Both the position numbers and the translations under genes were made by a program. 64,000 nucleotides of DNA from an uncultured Aquimonas sp. (GTDB lineage: Bacteria; Pseudomonadota; Gammaproteobacteria; Xanthomonadales; Xanthomonadaceae): positions 5,545 through 69,544 of the forward strand of contig NZ_CALART010000107.1 in the NCBI RefSeq assembly GCF_937888285.1, in the 5' to 3' direction. Shown piece after piece: positions 17,647 to 26,567 of the stretch (position 1 is its first letter; each line of letters begins with the position of its first letter). The notes beneath the pieces were generated by a model. It searched no databases, was not told where the DNA came from, and was given only the letters and a program-made list of their open reading frames with translations.

Positions 17647-18876
17647 GTGAGCGAAGTGCAGTCCAGCCCCGACCTCGAATCCGCCGGCGCTGCGCCCGTG
17701 CGCAGGCGCGGGCGCGGCGTGTGGGTGTTGGTCCTGCTGGTGCTGGCGGCGGTGGCTGCGGCGGGCGGCTATCTCTACTTCGAGCTGCAGCGTGCGCGCG
17801 AGCTGGCCGCCGAGGGCGAGGGTTGGCGCAGCGAGGCGGAAGCGCTGAACGCCCGATTGGTCGCGCTCGACCGTCAGCTCGCCGCACTTGACGGTGGCCG
17901 GCGTGGTCTGGATGAGCGCATCGCTGAAGTCGCCAGCAACCAGCGCGTGATCCGCCAGGAACTGCTCGGCATGGGCGAGCGCGCGGCGACCATCGAGGAC
18001 GCGGTGGCGCGCCTGTCGGACCAGCGCCTGCGCGGCGAGACCGCGCTGAAGCTGAACGAAATCGAGGGTCTGCTGGTGCTGGCCGAGCAGCGTCTGCAGC
18101 TGGCGCGCGACCCCGAAGGCGCGCGCACCGCCCTGCGCCTGGCGGCGTCGGCCCTGGACACGCTCGAAGATCCCCTCTACGCCGGCCTGGCCCTGCCGCT
18201 GCGGGCGGAGCTGCAGCTGCTGCAGCAGCTGCCGGCGGACCCGCTGCCCGAGCTGCGCACCCGCCTCGGTGCGGCGCTGGCGGCAGCGCCCGCGCTGCCG
18301 CGCCGGCCGCTGGCGCAGGATGACGATAGGACTGCATCCGCGGTCGGCGGACGTTTGCAGCAGGCCCTGTCCGAACTGATCACCGTGCGTCGCCGCGGCG
18401 ACGCCGAGCAGACCCTGTCGGGCAGCGCGCGCGAAGCCGCACTCGAAGCCCTGCAGCTCGATTTGCGCTCGGCGCTGCTTGCCGCCGAAGCCCGCGATGC
18501 GCAAGGCGTGGCTGCGGCGCTGGCGCGCGTGCAGCCGCTGTTCGAGCGCCTGTTCGATCCGGCCGATGCGCGGGTCGCGGCGATCGCCGAGGGCCTGGCC
18601 GGCATCGATGCCGCAGCGCTGGCACCCGAGCTGCCCACGCTGGGCGCCAGCCTCGCCGAGCTGCGCGCGCTGCGCGGCAGTCGCCAGCGCCTGCAGCCCT
18701 CGCGCCTCGAATCCGAAGCGCCCGCCGCCGACGCCGCGACAGACGCACCGCTGCCGCAGCCGGAAGCGGCTCCAGCGTCCGGCCCCTCTCCGCGGCTTGA
18801 AGCCGAGCCCGAAGTCGAGCCCGAAGTCGAGCTGCCCGAGCTGGAACGCGCCCGTGATCAAGGGTCGCGCGCATGA
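17647..18876 (+). CDS. hemX: HemX-like uroporphyrinogen-III C-methyltransferase family membrane protein
   Basis: This 409-residue protein starts at GTG 17647. A short cytoplasmic basic stretch (VRRRGRG) precedes one transmembrane helix (about 25-45), then a long periplasmic coiled-coil (LAAEGEGWRSEAEALNARL...) and the HemX domain with the characteristic LNEIEGLLVLAEQRLQLARD. An acidic, Pro-rich tail ends it. HemX proteins do not methylate; they are regarded as accessory factors of haem synthesis. The stop overlaps the start of hemY by four bases (ATGA), confirming an operon. Confidence 0.88.
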   Translation: MSEVQSSPDLESAGAAPVRRRGRGVWVLVLLVLAAVAAAGGYLYFELQRARELAAEGEGWRSEAEALNARLVALDRQLAALDGGRRGLDERIAEVASNQRVIRQELLGMGERAATIEDAVARLSDQRLRGETALKLNEIEGLLVLAEQRLQLARDPEGARTALRLAASALDTLEDPLYAGLALPLRAELQLLQQLPADPLPELRTRLGAALAAAPALPRRPLAQDDDRTASAVGGRLQQALSELITVRRRGDAEQTLSGSAREAALEALQLDLRSALLAAEARDAQGVAAALARVQPLFERLFDPADARVAAIAEGLAGIDAAALAPELPTLGASLAELRALRGSRQRLQPSRLESEAPAADAATDAPLPQPEAAPASGPSPRLEAEPEVEPEVELPELERARDQGSRA

Positions 18877-20132
18877 GGGGCTATCGCCTGCTGCTGTGGA
18901 GCCTGGCGCTCGCGGCGCTGGGCGCGCTGTTCTACGGCGTGCTCGCCGACGATCCCGGCTACCTGCTGCTCGAGTGGCGCAGCTACAGCATCGAATCGAC
19001 CGCGGTCGCCGCGCTTGCCCTGGTGCTCGCCGGCTGGCTGCTGCTGCGCGTGCTGATGGCGGTGCTGCTGTGGCCGCTGCGCGCCTGGCGTCGCCACGGC
19101 GAGCGCTCGGCGCGACGGCGGCTGGCCGACGGCCTGCGCGCGGCGCAGCGCGGCGAGCATGCGACCGCGCTGAAACTGCTCAATCGCGCCGCCCGCCGCG
19201 CGCGCTTCCGCGTGCCCGCACTGGTGACTGCGATCGCCAGCGCCCGTGCCCTGGGCGACGAGGCCGCCGAGCAGCGCGCCCTGGCCAGCCTCGAAGCCGA
19301 GGATGGCGAGGCTGCTCGCCAGGCGCGCGCTGAAGCGCTTCTGCAGCAGGGCAACAGCGGCGCCGCCCTGGCCCTGCTGCAGGCCGCCGCCGAACCGCCC
19401 GCGCCGGCCCTGCGCCTGCTGCGCATGCGCGCCGCGCTGGCCGAAGCCGAGGCCCTTGCCGCCTTGGCCGACCTGCGCGCGCTCAAGGCCGCGGGGGTCA
19501 GCCTGCCGGACGCGCTCGAACTCGAGGTGCACTGCGCGCTGCTGCGCCATGCACCGGATCTGCAGGCCCTGCAGCTGCGCCTGGCCGAGCTGCCGCGTGC
19601 GCAGCGCAGCCAGGTTCCGATCGCGGCCGCTTTCAGCGCGCGCGCGCGCAGCTTCGACGCCGCAGCGATCGCCGACGACGCCGTCGAGCAGGCCCTGCGC
19701 AAGCAGTGGGATGAGGCCCTGGTCGCCGACTACGGGCGTGCCGCTCAGGGCAACCAGCGCGAGCGCATCCGCACGGCCGAAGACTGGCTGCAGGCGCATC
19801 CCGACAGCGCCGCCCTGCAGCTGGCGCTGGGCCGGCTGTGCCGCATCGACGGCCTGTGGGGCAAGGCCGAGGCGCATCTGCTGCGCGCCAGCCAGGGCCG
19901 CTTCGCGGCCGAGGCCTGGGAAGAGCTGGCCCTGGCCCTGGTCGCACAGGGCGAGGAGGCGCGCGCGCGCCAGGCCCTGCAGAACGCGCTGGCTGCGCGG
20001 CGCGGCCAGGCCGTCTCGGCACTGGCGCCACGGCCGCGCAGCCTGGCCTCCACCGGCAGCGAAGCGATCGAGCGCCGCAGCACCATGGGCGTGCCCCTGC
20101 TGGCCGACGGCAGCGCGCCGGAAGCGGACTAG
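18873..20132 (+). CDS. hemY: HemY-like TPR membrane protein
   Basis: This 419-residue protein has two N-terminal membrane helices (about 5-25 and 40-62) around the family signature DDPGYLLLEW, then tetratricopeptide-type repeats to the end (for example LNRAARRARFRVPALVTAIASAR and ALGRLCRIDGLWGKAEAHLLRA). This is the proteobacterial HemY of the hemX-hemY operon, not the protoporphyrinogen oxidase of the same name. Its role in haem supply is known only from gene context. The start at ATG 18873 lies inside the hemX stop. Confidence 0.9.
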   Translation: MRGYRLLLWSLALAALGALFYGVLADDPGYLLLEWRSYSIESTAVAALALVLAGWLLLRVLMAVLLWPLRAWRRHGERSARRRLADGLRAAQRGEHATALKLLNRAARRARFRVPALVTAIASARALGDEAAEQRALASLEAEDGEAARQARAEALLQQGNSGAALALLQAAAEPPAPALRLLRMRAALAEAEALAALADLRALKAAGVSLPDALELEVHCALLRHAPDLQALQLRLAELPRAQRSQVPIAAAFSARARSFDAAAIADDAVEQALRKQWDEALVADYGRAAQGNQRERIRTAEDWLQAHPDSAALQLALGRLCRIDGLWGKAEAHLLRASQGRFAAEAWEELALALVAQGEEARARQALQNALAARRGQAVSALAPRPRSLASTGSEAIERRSTMGVPLLADGSAPEAD

Positions 20133-20446
20133 TCGGCTGTTGTTGAAGGCAGCCTGCCAGCCCGGCCAGCGATGGCCGGGACGACGAAGCAAGCGCGCAA
20201 TCGATTGATGTGTCGTGAGGCGGTACGGACCTGCGCCGGACCGCCGACCAGAAGAACTCCCCGGCAGGGCGTTCTTCGACGAGCTGCCAGGCGCCGCCGC
20301 AGCGCGGCCATCGAACAGCGGCGATAACAGCAGGCTCCGCAGCGTCGAGCACTGCAACCCACCGGCCGTCACTTGCCGACTACGGCCGGCTGGGCGATTC
20401 TCGGCGGCTTGCCCGGGGGGAGCCGGGCGTCCAACCGGGAACCCGC
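20133..20446. other. Gap before the large secreted protease
   Basis: These 314 bases contain no gene. A short inverted repeat CCCGGCCAGCGATGGCCGGG lies at about 20160-20179, just after hemY, and could stabilise or end its transcript. A promoter for the protease should lie here, but none is clear. Confidence 0.5.
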
Positions 20447-23400
20447 ATGATCCGTACGTTGTTCGCGCGCCAGGCCAGCCTGGCGCTGGTCCTGCTGCTG
20501 CTGTTCGCCGTCCTGCCTGCCGCCGCCCAGACCGGCGCCGAGTCCGCCGACGGGCTGTGGCGCTGGAGCGAGGAGGCCGCCATCCAGCGCAGCAGCGAGC
20601 CGCGCCGCATTGTGCCGCAGCGCTACCGCACCGCCGCGCTCGATCTGCAGTCGCTGTCGGTGCTGCTGGCCGATGCCCCGCACGAGGACCAGGTCCAGGT
20701 GGAGAGCAGTGCGCGCGAGCTCAGCCTGCCGCGTCCGGACGGCAGCTTCGAGCGCTTCCGCATCGTCGAGTCGCCGATCATGGAGGCCGCGCTGGCGGCG
20801 AAGTATCCGGAGATCCGCACCTACCTCGGCCAGGGCATCGATGATCCCAGCGCCAGCCTGCGCTTCGACCTGAGCAAGCAGGGCTTCCGCGCCCAGGTCA
20901 TCGGCTGGCGCGGCAGCTACTACATCGACCCCTACCAGCCGCGCGACACCGGCAACTACGTGGTCTATGCCAAGGCGGATGCGCCCGACGACGGCGAAGT
21001 CCTGCGCTGCGGCGTGACCGGCGAGGCCCTGCCCAAGGACCTGCCGAACTTCCAGCGGAAGGGCAGCCAGCCCAAGCTGAGCTCGGGCACGGTGCGTCGC
21101 ACCTATCGGCTGGCGATGGCGGCTACCGGTGAGTACACCGCGTTCAACGGCGGCACCGTTGCCGATGGCCTCGCCGCGATCGTCACCACGATGAACCGGG
21201 TCAACGGCATCTACGAGCGCGAACTGTCGGTGCGGATGGTGCTGGTGGCGAACAATGACCTGATCATCTACACCGATGGCAACACCGACCCGTACACCAA
21301 CAACAATGGCTCAACCATGCTGGGCCAGAACGCAACCAATCTGAACAGTGTGATTGGTTCTGCCAACTTCGATATCGGCCACGTGGTCAGCACCGGTGGC
21401 GGCGGCATCGCCGGGCTTGGCGTGGTCTGCGGAAGCGGCAAGGCGCGCGGCGTCACGGGTTCCGGCTCGCCGGTGGGCGACCCCTTCGACGTCGACTACG
21501 TCGCCCATGAGATCGGCCACCAGTTCCGCGGCAACCACACCTTCAACGGCTCCGGCGGCAGCTGTTCCGGCGGCAACCGCAACGGCACCACCGCCTACGA
21601 ACCCGGCAGCGGCATCACCATCCAGGCCTATGCCGGCATCTGCGGGGCCGACAACCTGCAGCCGAACAGCGAGGACTATTTCCACCGGGTCAGCCTGAAC
21701 GAGATGCTGGCCTTCACCACCAACGCCAGCACCGGCGCGAGCTGCGGCACCACCAACGCGACCGGCAACACCCCGCCGGTCGTGAATGCGCCGGCCGCCT
21801 TCACGATTCCCGCGCGCACGCCCTTCGAGCTGACCGCCAGCGGCAGCGATGCCAATGGCGACAGCCTGACCTGGCTGTGGGAGCAGTTCGACCTCGGTGC
21901 GGCCAATGCGGCGGGCTCGATCACCGACACCGGCTCCGGCCCGCTGTTCCGCTCGTTCGCGGCGACGCCCTCGCCCAGCCGCGTGTTCCCGAGCTGGCGC
22001 TACATCCTCAACAACGCCAATGTCGCGCCCGCTACCGCGCCGCTGCCGGGCACCAGCTCGCCGAGCTACCTCACCGCCGAGGTGCTGCCCAGCACCAACC
22101 GCACCCTGAACTTCCGCGTCACCGCGCGCGACAACCGCGCCGGCGGCGGTGGCACCAACGAGGCCAGCACCGCGGTGACCGTGGTGGCGGCAGCGGGCCC
22201 GTTCGCGCTCACCGCGCCCAACACCGCAGTGAGCTGGGCGGCAGGCAGCACGCAGACGGTCACCTGGGATGTCGCCGGCACCACCGCCAACGGCATCAAT
22301 ACCGCCAACGTGCGCATCACCCTGTCGCTGGACGGCGGCGCGAGCTGGCCGATCGAGCTGGCCGCATCGACGCCCAATGACGGCAGCGAGAGCGTCAGCA
22401 TTCCCGCCAACACGCCGGCCAGCACGCAGGCACGCCTGCGCGTGCAGGCGGTTGGCAACATCTTCTTCGACGTCAGCGACGCCAACTTCAGCATCACCGG
22501 CGCCAATACCCCGCCCGCCATCAACGTCACTGCGGCGCTCAGCACCCGCCAGGGCAGCCCCACGGCGACCGCGAACGTCGCCACGGTCAGCGATACGCAG
22601 GATGCTGCCGGCAGCCTCGCCCTCGTCGTCAGCGGCGCACCGCCGGGACTCGCGGCCAGCGTGCAGAACAACGCCGGCACGGTCGCCTTGTCGGCCACCG
22701 CCAGCTGCGAGCTGGTGGCACCCGGCGGCAACCGCGCCTATCCGCTGCAGCTCAGCGTGACCGACAGCGCCGGCGCCAGCACCGTGGCACAGGTGGTGGT
22801 CAACGTTTCGCGCAATCTGACGCCGACGCTGGGCACCTATGCCAACCAGACCCTGGCGCGCAATGCGTCGGCCACAGTCGCGCCCTCGGCGGCACCCGCC
22901 GACGGCAACGGCAATCTGCTGGGCGTGAGCGTCAGCCCGACCACGCTGGCGGGCGGCGGCAGCCTCAGCGTCGCCGCAAACGGCCAGGTGACGATCAACG
23001 TCGGCGCCAGCACGCCCTTCGCCACCTATCCGATCGAGGTCGAGGTGGCCGACAGCTGCGGCGCCGTCGAGCGTCGCCTCTTCGATCTGGTGGTCGACGG
23101 CGTGCCGCCGGAAGTACTGCTGGTGCAGAGCGGCGGCAGCACCGCGGTGACGGAAGCGGGCGGCAGCGACAGCTACACGGTGGCTTTGAGCCAGGCGCCG
23201 ACCGCCAACGTCAGCTTCACAGCCACACCGGATGGCCAGCTGCAGCTGAGCCCGTCGACGCTGCAGTTCACGACCACGAACTGGGCCACGCCGCAGACCA
23301 TTACCGTCAGCGCGGTCAACGACAGCGTGGTCGAAGGCCCGCACAGCGGCGTGATCACGCACGCGGTCAGCGGCGGCGGCTACAGCGGCGTCAGCGTGCC

Positions 23401-24199
23401 GCCGATCACGGTGAGCATTACCGACAACGACAGCGCCACCCTCAGCACCGCGCCGGCGCTGGTGGCCGAAGGCGACAGCGGCACCCGCCCGCTTACCTTC
23501 ACCCTGCAGCTGAGCGGGCAGGTCGCGGGTGGATTCAGCGTCGCCTACAGCACCCGTGCAGACACCGCGACGGCGGGCGAGGACTTCGTCGCCGCCAGCG
23601 GCAGCGTGAGCTTCGACGCCAGCGTGAACCCCAGCCGCACGGTGACCGTGCAGGTGATCGGCGACACCGTCGCCGAAGCCGACGAGCGCTTCTTCCTCGA
23701 TCTGTCCAGCAGCCAGGGTGGCCTGGTGCTCAGCCCGGTCTCTGCGATCGGTGAGATCGTCAACGACGACTTCATCGCCGACCTGGCGCTGCGCCTGTCG
23801 CGCCTGCCCGGCGTGGTCGCCGCGGGCCAGCCGATCAGCTATGTGGTCGACGTCGAGAACCGCAGCAGCGTGCTCGCCGTGCCGCAGGCCAACCTCGCCT
23901 TCACCCCGGCGGCGCAGCTGCAGGCACTGGCCTGGACCTGCACGGCCTCACCCGGCTCGAGCTGCTCCAGCGCGAGCGGGAGCGGCGCGCTGCCGACGCT
24001 GGCCCTGGCGGTCGGCGGCAGCGCCCGCGTGCAGCTCAATGCCACGGTGCTTGCCGGCACGGCGCTCGGCACGCGCTTTGTCAGCAGCGCTGCGGTCAGC
24101 CTGGCGGCGCCGTACACGGACCCCGAGGCCGGCAACAATACCGACAGCCTGCAGAGCGAGGTCGGCATCGACGACGTGTTCGCCGACGGCTTCGAGTAA
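20447..24199 (+). CDS. Large secreted reprolysin-like metalloprotease with beta-sandwich tail and C-terminal VFADGFE tag
   Basis: This 1250-residue protein has a signal peptide (residues 1-27, cleaved after AAAQ or nearby), a propeptide-like region (about 30-200), and a metzincin catalytic domain with HEIGHQFRGNH (His354, Glu355, His358, His364). The Gly normally found at position 361 in HExxHxxGxxH is Arg, from CGC in place of GGC. From about 450 onward come several Ig/cadherin-like beta domains, a Calx-beta-like domain with SITDNDSATL (about 980-1110), and a DUF11-like domain. It ends DDVFADGFE, matching the tag of the BNR protein. It is probably an exported zinc endopeptidase of the Lysobacterales type. 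A terminator follows. Confidence 0.88.
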   Translation: MIRTLFARQASLALVLLLLFAVLPAAAQTGAESADGLWRWSEEAAIQRSSEPRRIVPQRYRTAALDLQSLSVLLADAPHEDQVQVESSARELSLPRPDGSFERFRIVESPIMEAALAAKYPEIRTYLGQGIDDPSASLRFDLSKQGFRAQVIGWRGSYYIDPYQPRDTGNYVVYAKADAPDDGEVLRCGVTGEALPKDLPNFQRKGSQPKLSSGTVRRTYRLAMAATGEYTAFNGGTVADGLAAIVTTMNRVNGIYERELSVRMVLVANNDLIIYTDGNTDPYTNNNGSTMLGQNATNLNSVIGSANFDIGHVVSTGGGGIAGLGVVCGSGKARGVTGSGSPVGDPFDVDYVAHEIGHQFRGNHTFNGSGGSCSGGNRNGTTAYEPGSGITIQAYAGICGADNLQPNSEDYFHRVSLNEMLAFTTNASTGASCGTTNATGNTPPVVNAPAAFTIPARTPFELTASGSDANGDSLTWLWEQFDLGAANAAGSITDTGSGPLFRSFAATPSPSRVFPSWRYILNNANVAPATAPLPGTSSPSYLTAEVLPSTNRTLNFRVTARDNRAGGGGTNEASTAVTVVAAAGPFALTAPNTAVSWAAGSTQTVTWDVAGTTANGINTANVRITLSLDGGASWPIELAASTPNDGSESVSIPANTPASTQARLRVQAVGNIFFDVSDANFSITGANTPPAINVTAALSTRQGSPTATANVATVSDTQDAAGSLALVVSGAPPGLAASVQNNAGTVALSATASCELVAPGGNRAYPLQLSVTDSAGASTVAQVVVNVSRNLTPTLGTYANQTLARNASATVAPSAAPADGNGNLLGVSVSPTTLAGGGSLSVAANGQVTINVGASTPFATYPIEVEVADSCGAVERRLFDLVVDGVPPEVLLVQSGGSTAVTEAGGSDSYTVALSQAPTANVSFTATPDGQLQLSPSTLQFTTTNWATPQTITVSAVNDSVVEGPHSGVITHAVSGGGYSGVSVPPITVSITDNDSATLSTAPALVAEGDSGTRPLTFTLQLSGQVAGGFSVAYSTRADTATAGEDFVAASGSVSFDASVNPSRTVTVQVIGDTVAEADERFFLDLSSSQGGLVLSPVSAIGEIVNDDFIADLALRLSRLPGVVAAGQPISYVVDVENRSSVLAVPQANLAFTPAAQLQALAWTCTASPGSSCSSASGSGALPTLALAVGGSARVQLNATVLAGTALGTRFVSSAAVSLAAPYTDPEAGNNTDSLQSEVGIDDVFADGFE

Positions 24200-24222
24200 G
24201 CCCCGACACACGCAGCAAACAG

Positions 24223-24253
24223 GAAGGGCAGGCCGCAGGGCCTGCCCTTCTTC
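24223..24253. terminator. Bidirectional terminator between the protease and the glyoxalase gene
   Basis: GAAGGGCAGGCC (24223-24234) pairs perfectly with 24239-24250 over the loop GCAG, followed by TTC. It lies between two convergent genes and has moderately T-rich flanks on both sides. Confidence 0.8.
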
Positions 24254-24268
24254 ATTGCGACGCGGCGA

Positions 24269-24688
24269 TCACCAGCTGCCGACGTTGGGCATCGACACCC
24301 AGGGTTCGACCGGCGCCAGCGCCTCGCCCTTCTGCAGCAGCTCGACCGAAATCAGGTCCGGGCTGCGCACGAAGGCCATGCGCCCATCGCGCGGCGGACG
24401 GTTGATGGTGATGCCCTGCGCCTGCAGATGCGCGCAGGTGGCGTGGATGTCGTCGACGGCGAAGGCGAGATGGCCGAAGTTGCGCGCTGACCCGTAGTCC
24501 TCGTCATCGTAGTTGTAGGTCAGCTCGACCTCGACCTCGGGGTTCTCGGGCGCAGCGAGGTAGACCAGGGTGAAGCGCCCCTGCGGATAATCGCGGCGAC
24601 GCGTTTCGATCAGGCCGAGGCCGTCGCACCAGAACTTCAGCGAAGCGTCGAGGTCGCGGACGCGGACCATTGCGTGGAGATATTTCAT
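24269..24688 (-). CDS. gloA: VOC-family protein, lactoylglutathione lyase-like (glyoxalase I)
   Basis: This 139-residue protein starts at ATG 24688 (MKYLHAMVRVRDLDASLKFW). It has the two beta-alpha-beta-beta-beta modules of the vicinal oxygen chelate fold. Glyoxalase I features are the metal-binding His in LHAMVRV, Glu in VEVELTYNY, His in FGHLAFAV, and Glu in SVELLQKG. Glyoxalase I converts the methylglyoxal-glutathione hemithioacetal to S-lactoylglutathione. The closing segment differs from E. coli GloA, so another VOC substrate is possible. It is monocistronic, and GGGATTC heptamers lie in its upstream gap. Confidence 0.85.
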   Translation of the reverse strand: MKYLHAMVRVRDLDASLKFWCDGLGLIETRRRDYPQGRFTLVYLAAPENPEVEVELTYNYDDEDYGSARNFGHLAFAVDDIHATCAHLQAQGITINRPPRDGRMAFVRSPDLISVELLQKGEALAPVEPWVSMPNVGSW

Positions 24689-24856
24689 GTTGAGCCGGGA
24701 TTCGTTATTCGGGATTCGGGATTCGAGAGTAACCGCCATGCGGCAACGTAGAGGGCATCACTGCAAAATGCTAAGCCAGCCGCCCGGCAACAGACCACGG
24801 CACGCCCAAACGCTTCGGCTCTCACGAATCCCAAATCCCGAATCCCCAATCCCAGC

Positions 24857-25669
<813 letters not shown>

Positions 25670-25903
25670 GGCGTGTGGGCTCCGTCGAACTTATGGGGGG
25701 CCTGGAGTGTAGGGCGTGCGCTGTGGGGTCGGTGCTGCCTTCGGGATTGGGGATTCGGGATTCAGGATTGGTCAGAGCGCGGCTCCAAAGCCTCCGGGAC
25801 GCTCAAGGCAGGTTGGGCCATGCGCAGCGCGGCCCAACGTCGCAGCGTGGGCATTCGCCCGTCTGCACTGCGTCCTCGCCTGCTCTCCGCCACACTTGCG
25901 CCC

Positions 25904-26563
25904 ATGCACCTCACCGTCCGCCAGCTGCAGCGCCGATTCGGCGATACCCCGGTCCTCGATGGGCTGGATCTCGACCTCGCGCCTGGCGAGTGCGTGGCCC
26001 TGGTGGGCCGCAGCGGGGCGGGCAAGTCGACGCTTCTGCATTTGGTGGCGGGCATCGATCGCGCCGACGGCGGCGAGATCCGCTTCGATGACACGCGGCT
26101 CGACGCGCTCGATGAGACCGCGCGCACGCGCTTCCGGCGGCGGCATCTGGGGCTGGTGTTCCAGAGCTGGAACCTGGTGCCCAGCCTGTCCGCGCTAGAC
26201 AATCTCTGCCTGCCGCTGGAGCTGGTCGGGATCAGCGGCACCGACGCCAGGCGGCGTGCGCAGGCGCTGCTCGATCAGCTCGGTCTGGGCGAGCTTGCCA
26301 AACGCTTCCCCGATGAACTCTCCGGCGGCCAACAGCAGCGGGTGGCGGTGGCGCGCGCGCTGGTGCACGGGCCCTCGGTGCTGCTGGCCGACGAGCCCAC
26401 CGGCAGCCTCGATGCCGAAAGCGCGGCCGCGGTGATGCGGCTGTTGATCGGTGCCTGTCGCGAGGCCGGCGCCAGCCTGCTGCTGGTGACTCATGCAGCC
26501 GAGGTGATGGGCCAGGCCGATCGCCTGCTGCGCATGCAGGACGGCCGCCTGGTGCCGGCCTGA
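25904..26563 (+). CDS. ABC transporter ATP-binding protein (LolD/MacB-type)
   Basis: This 219-residue nucleotide-binding domain has Walker A GRSGAGKST (35-43), signature LSGGQ (139-143), Walker B VLLADEPTGSLD (159-170) and a switch His in VTHAAE. The ADEPTGSLD spelling and the short C-terminus are typical of the LolD/FtsE/MacB group that works with FtsX-type permeases. The start at ATG 25904 fits the domain; the much longer frame upstream (from 24884) is antisense to the SDR gene. The permease gene follows after 4 bases. Confidence 0.93.
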   Translation: MHLTVRQLQRRFGDTPVLDGLDLDLAPGECVALVGRSGAGKSTLLHLVAGIDRADGGEIRFDDTRLDALDETARTRFRRRHLGLVFQSWNLVPSLSALDNLCLPLELVGISGTDARRRAQALLDQLGLGELAKRFPDELSGGQQQRVAVARALVHGPSVLLADEPTGSLDAESAAAVMRLLIGACREAGASLLLVTHAAEVMGQADRLLRMQDGRLVPA

Positions 26564-26567
26564 GGCG

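Noticed and set aside
21311..23362. A 683-residue minus-strand frame inside the large protease gene
   Set aside because: It is a shadow of the protease coding strand with Gly/Ala/Arg-rich, domain-free sequence.
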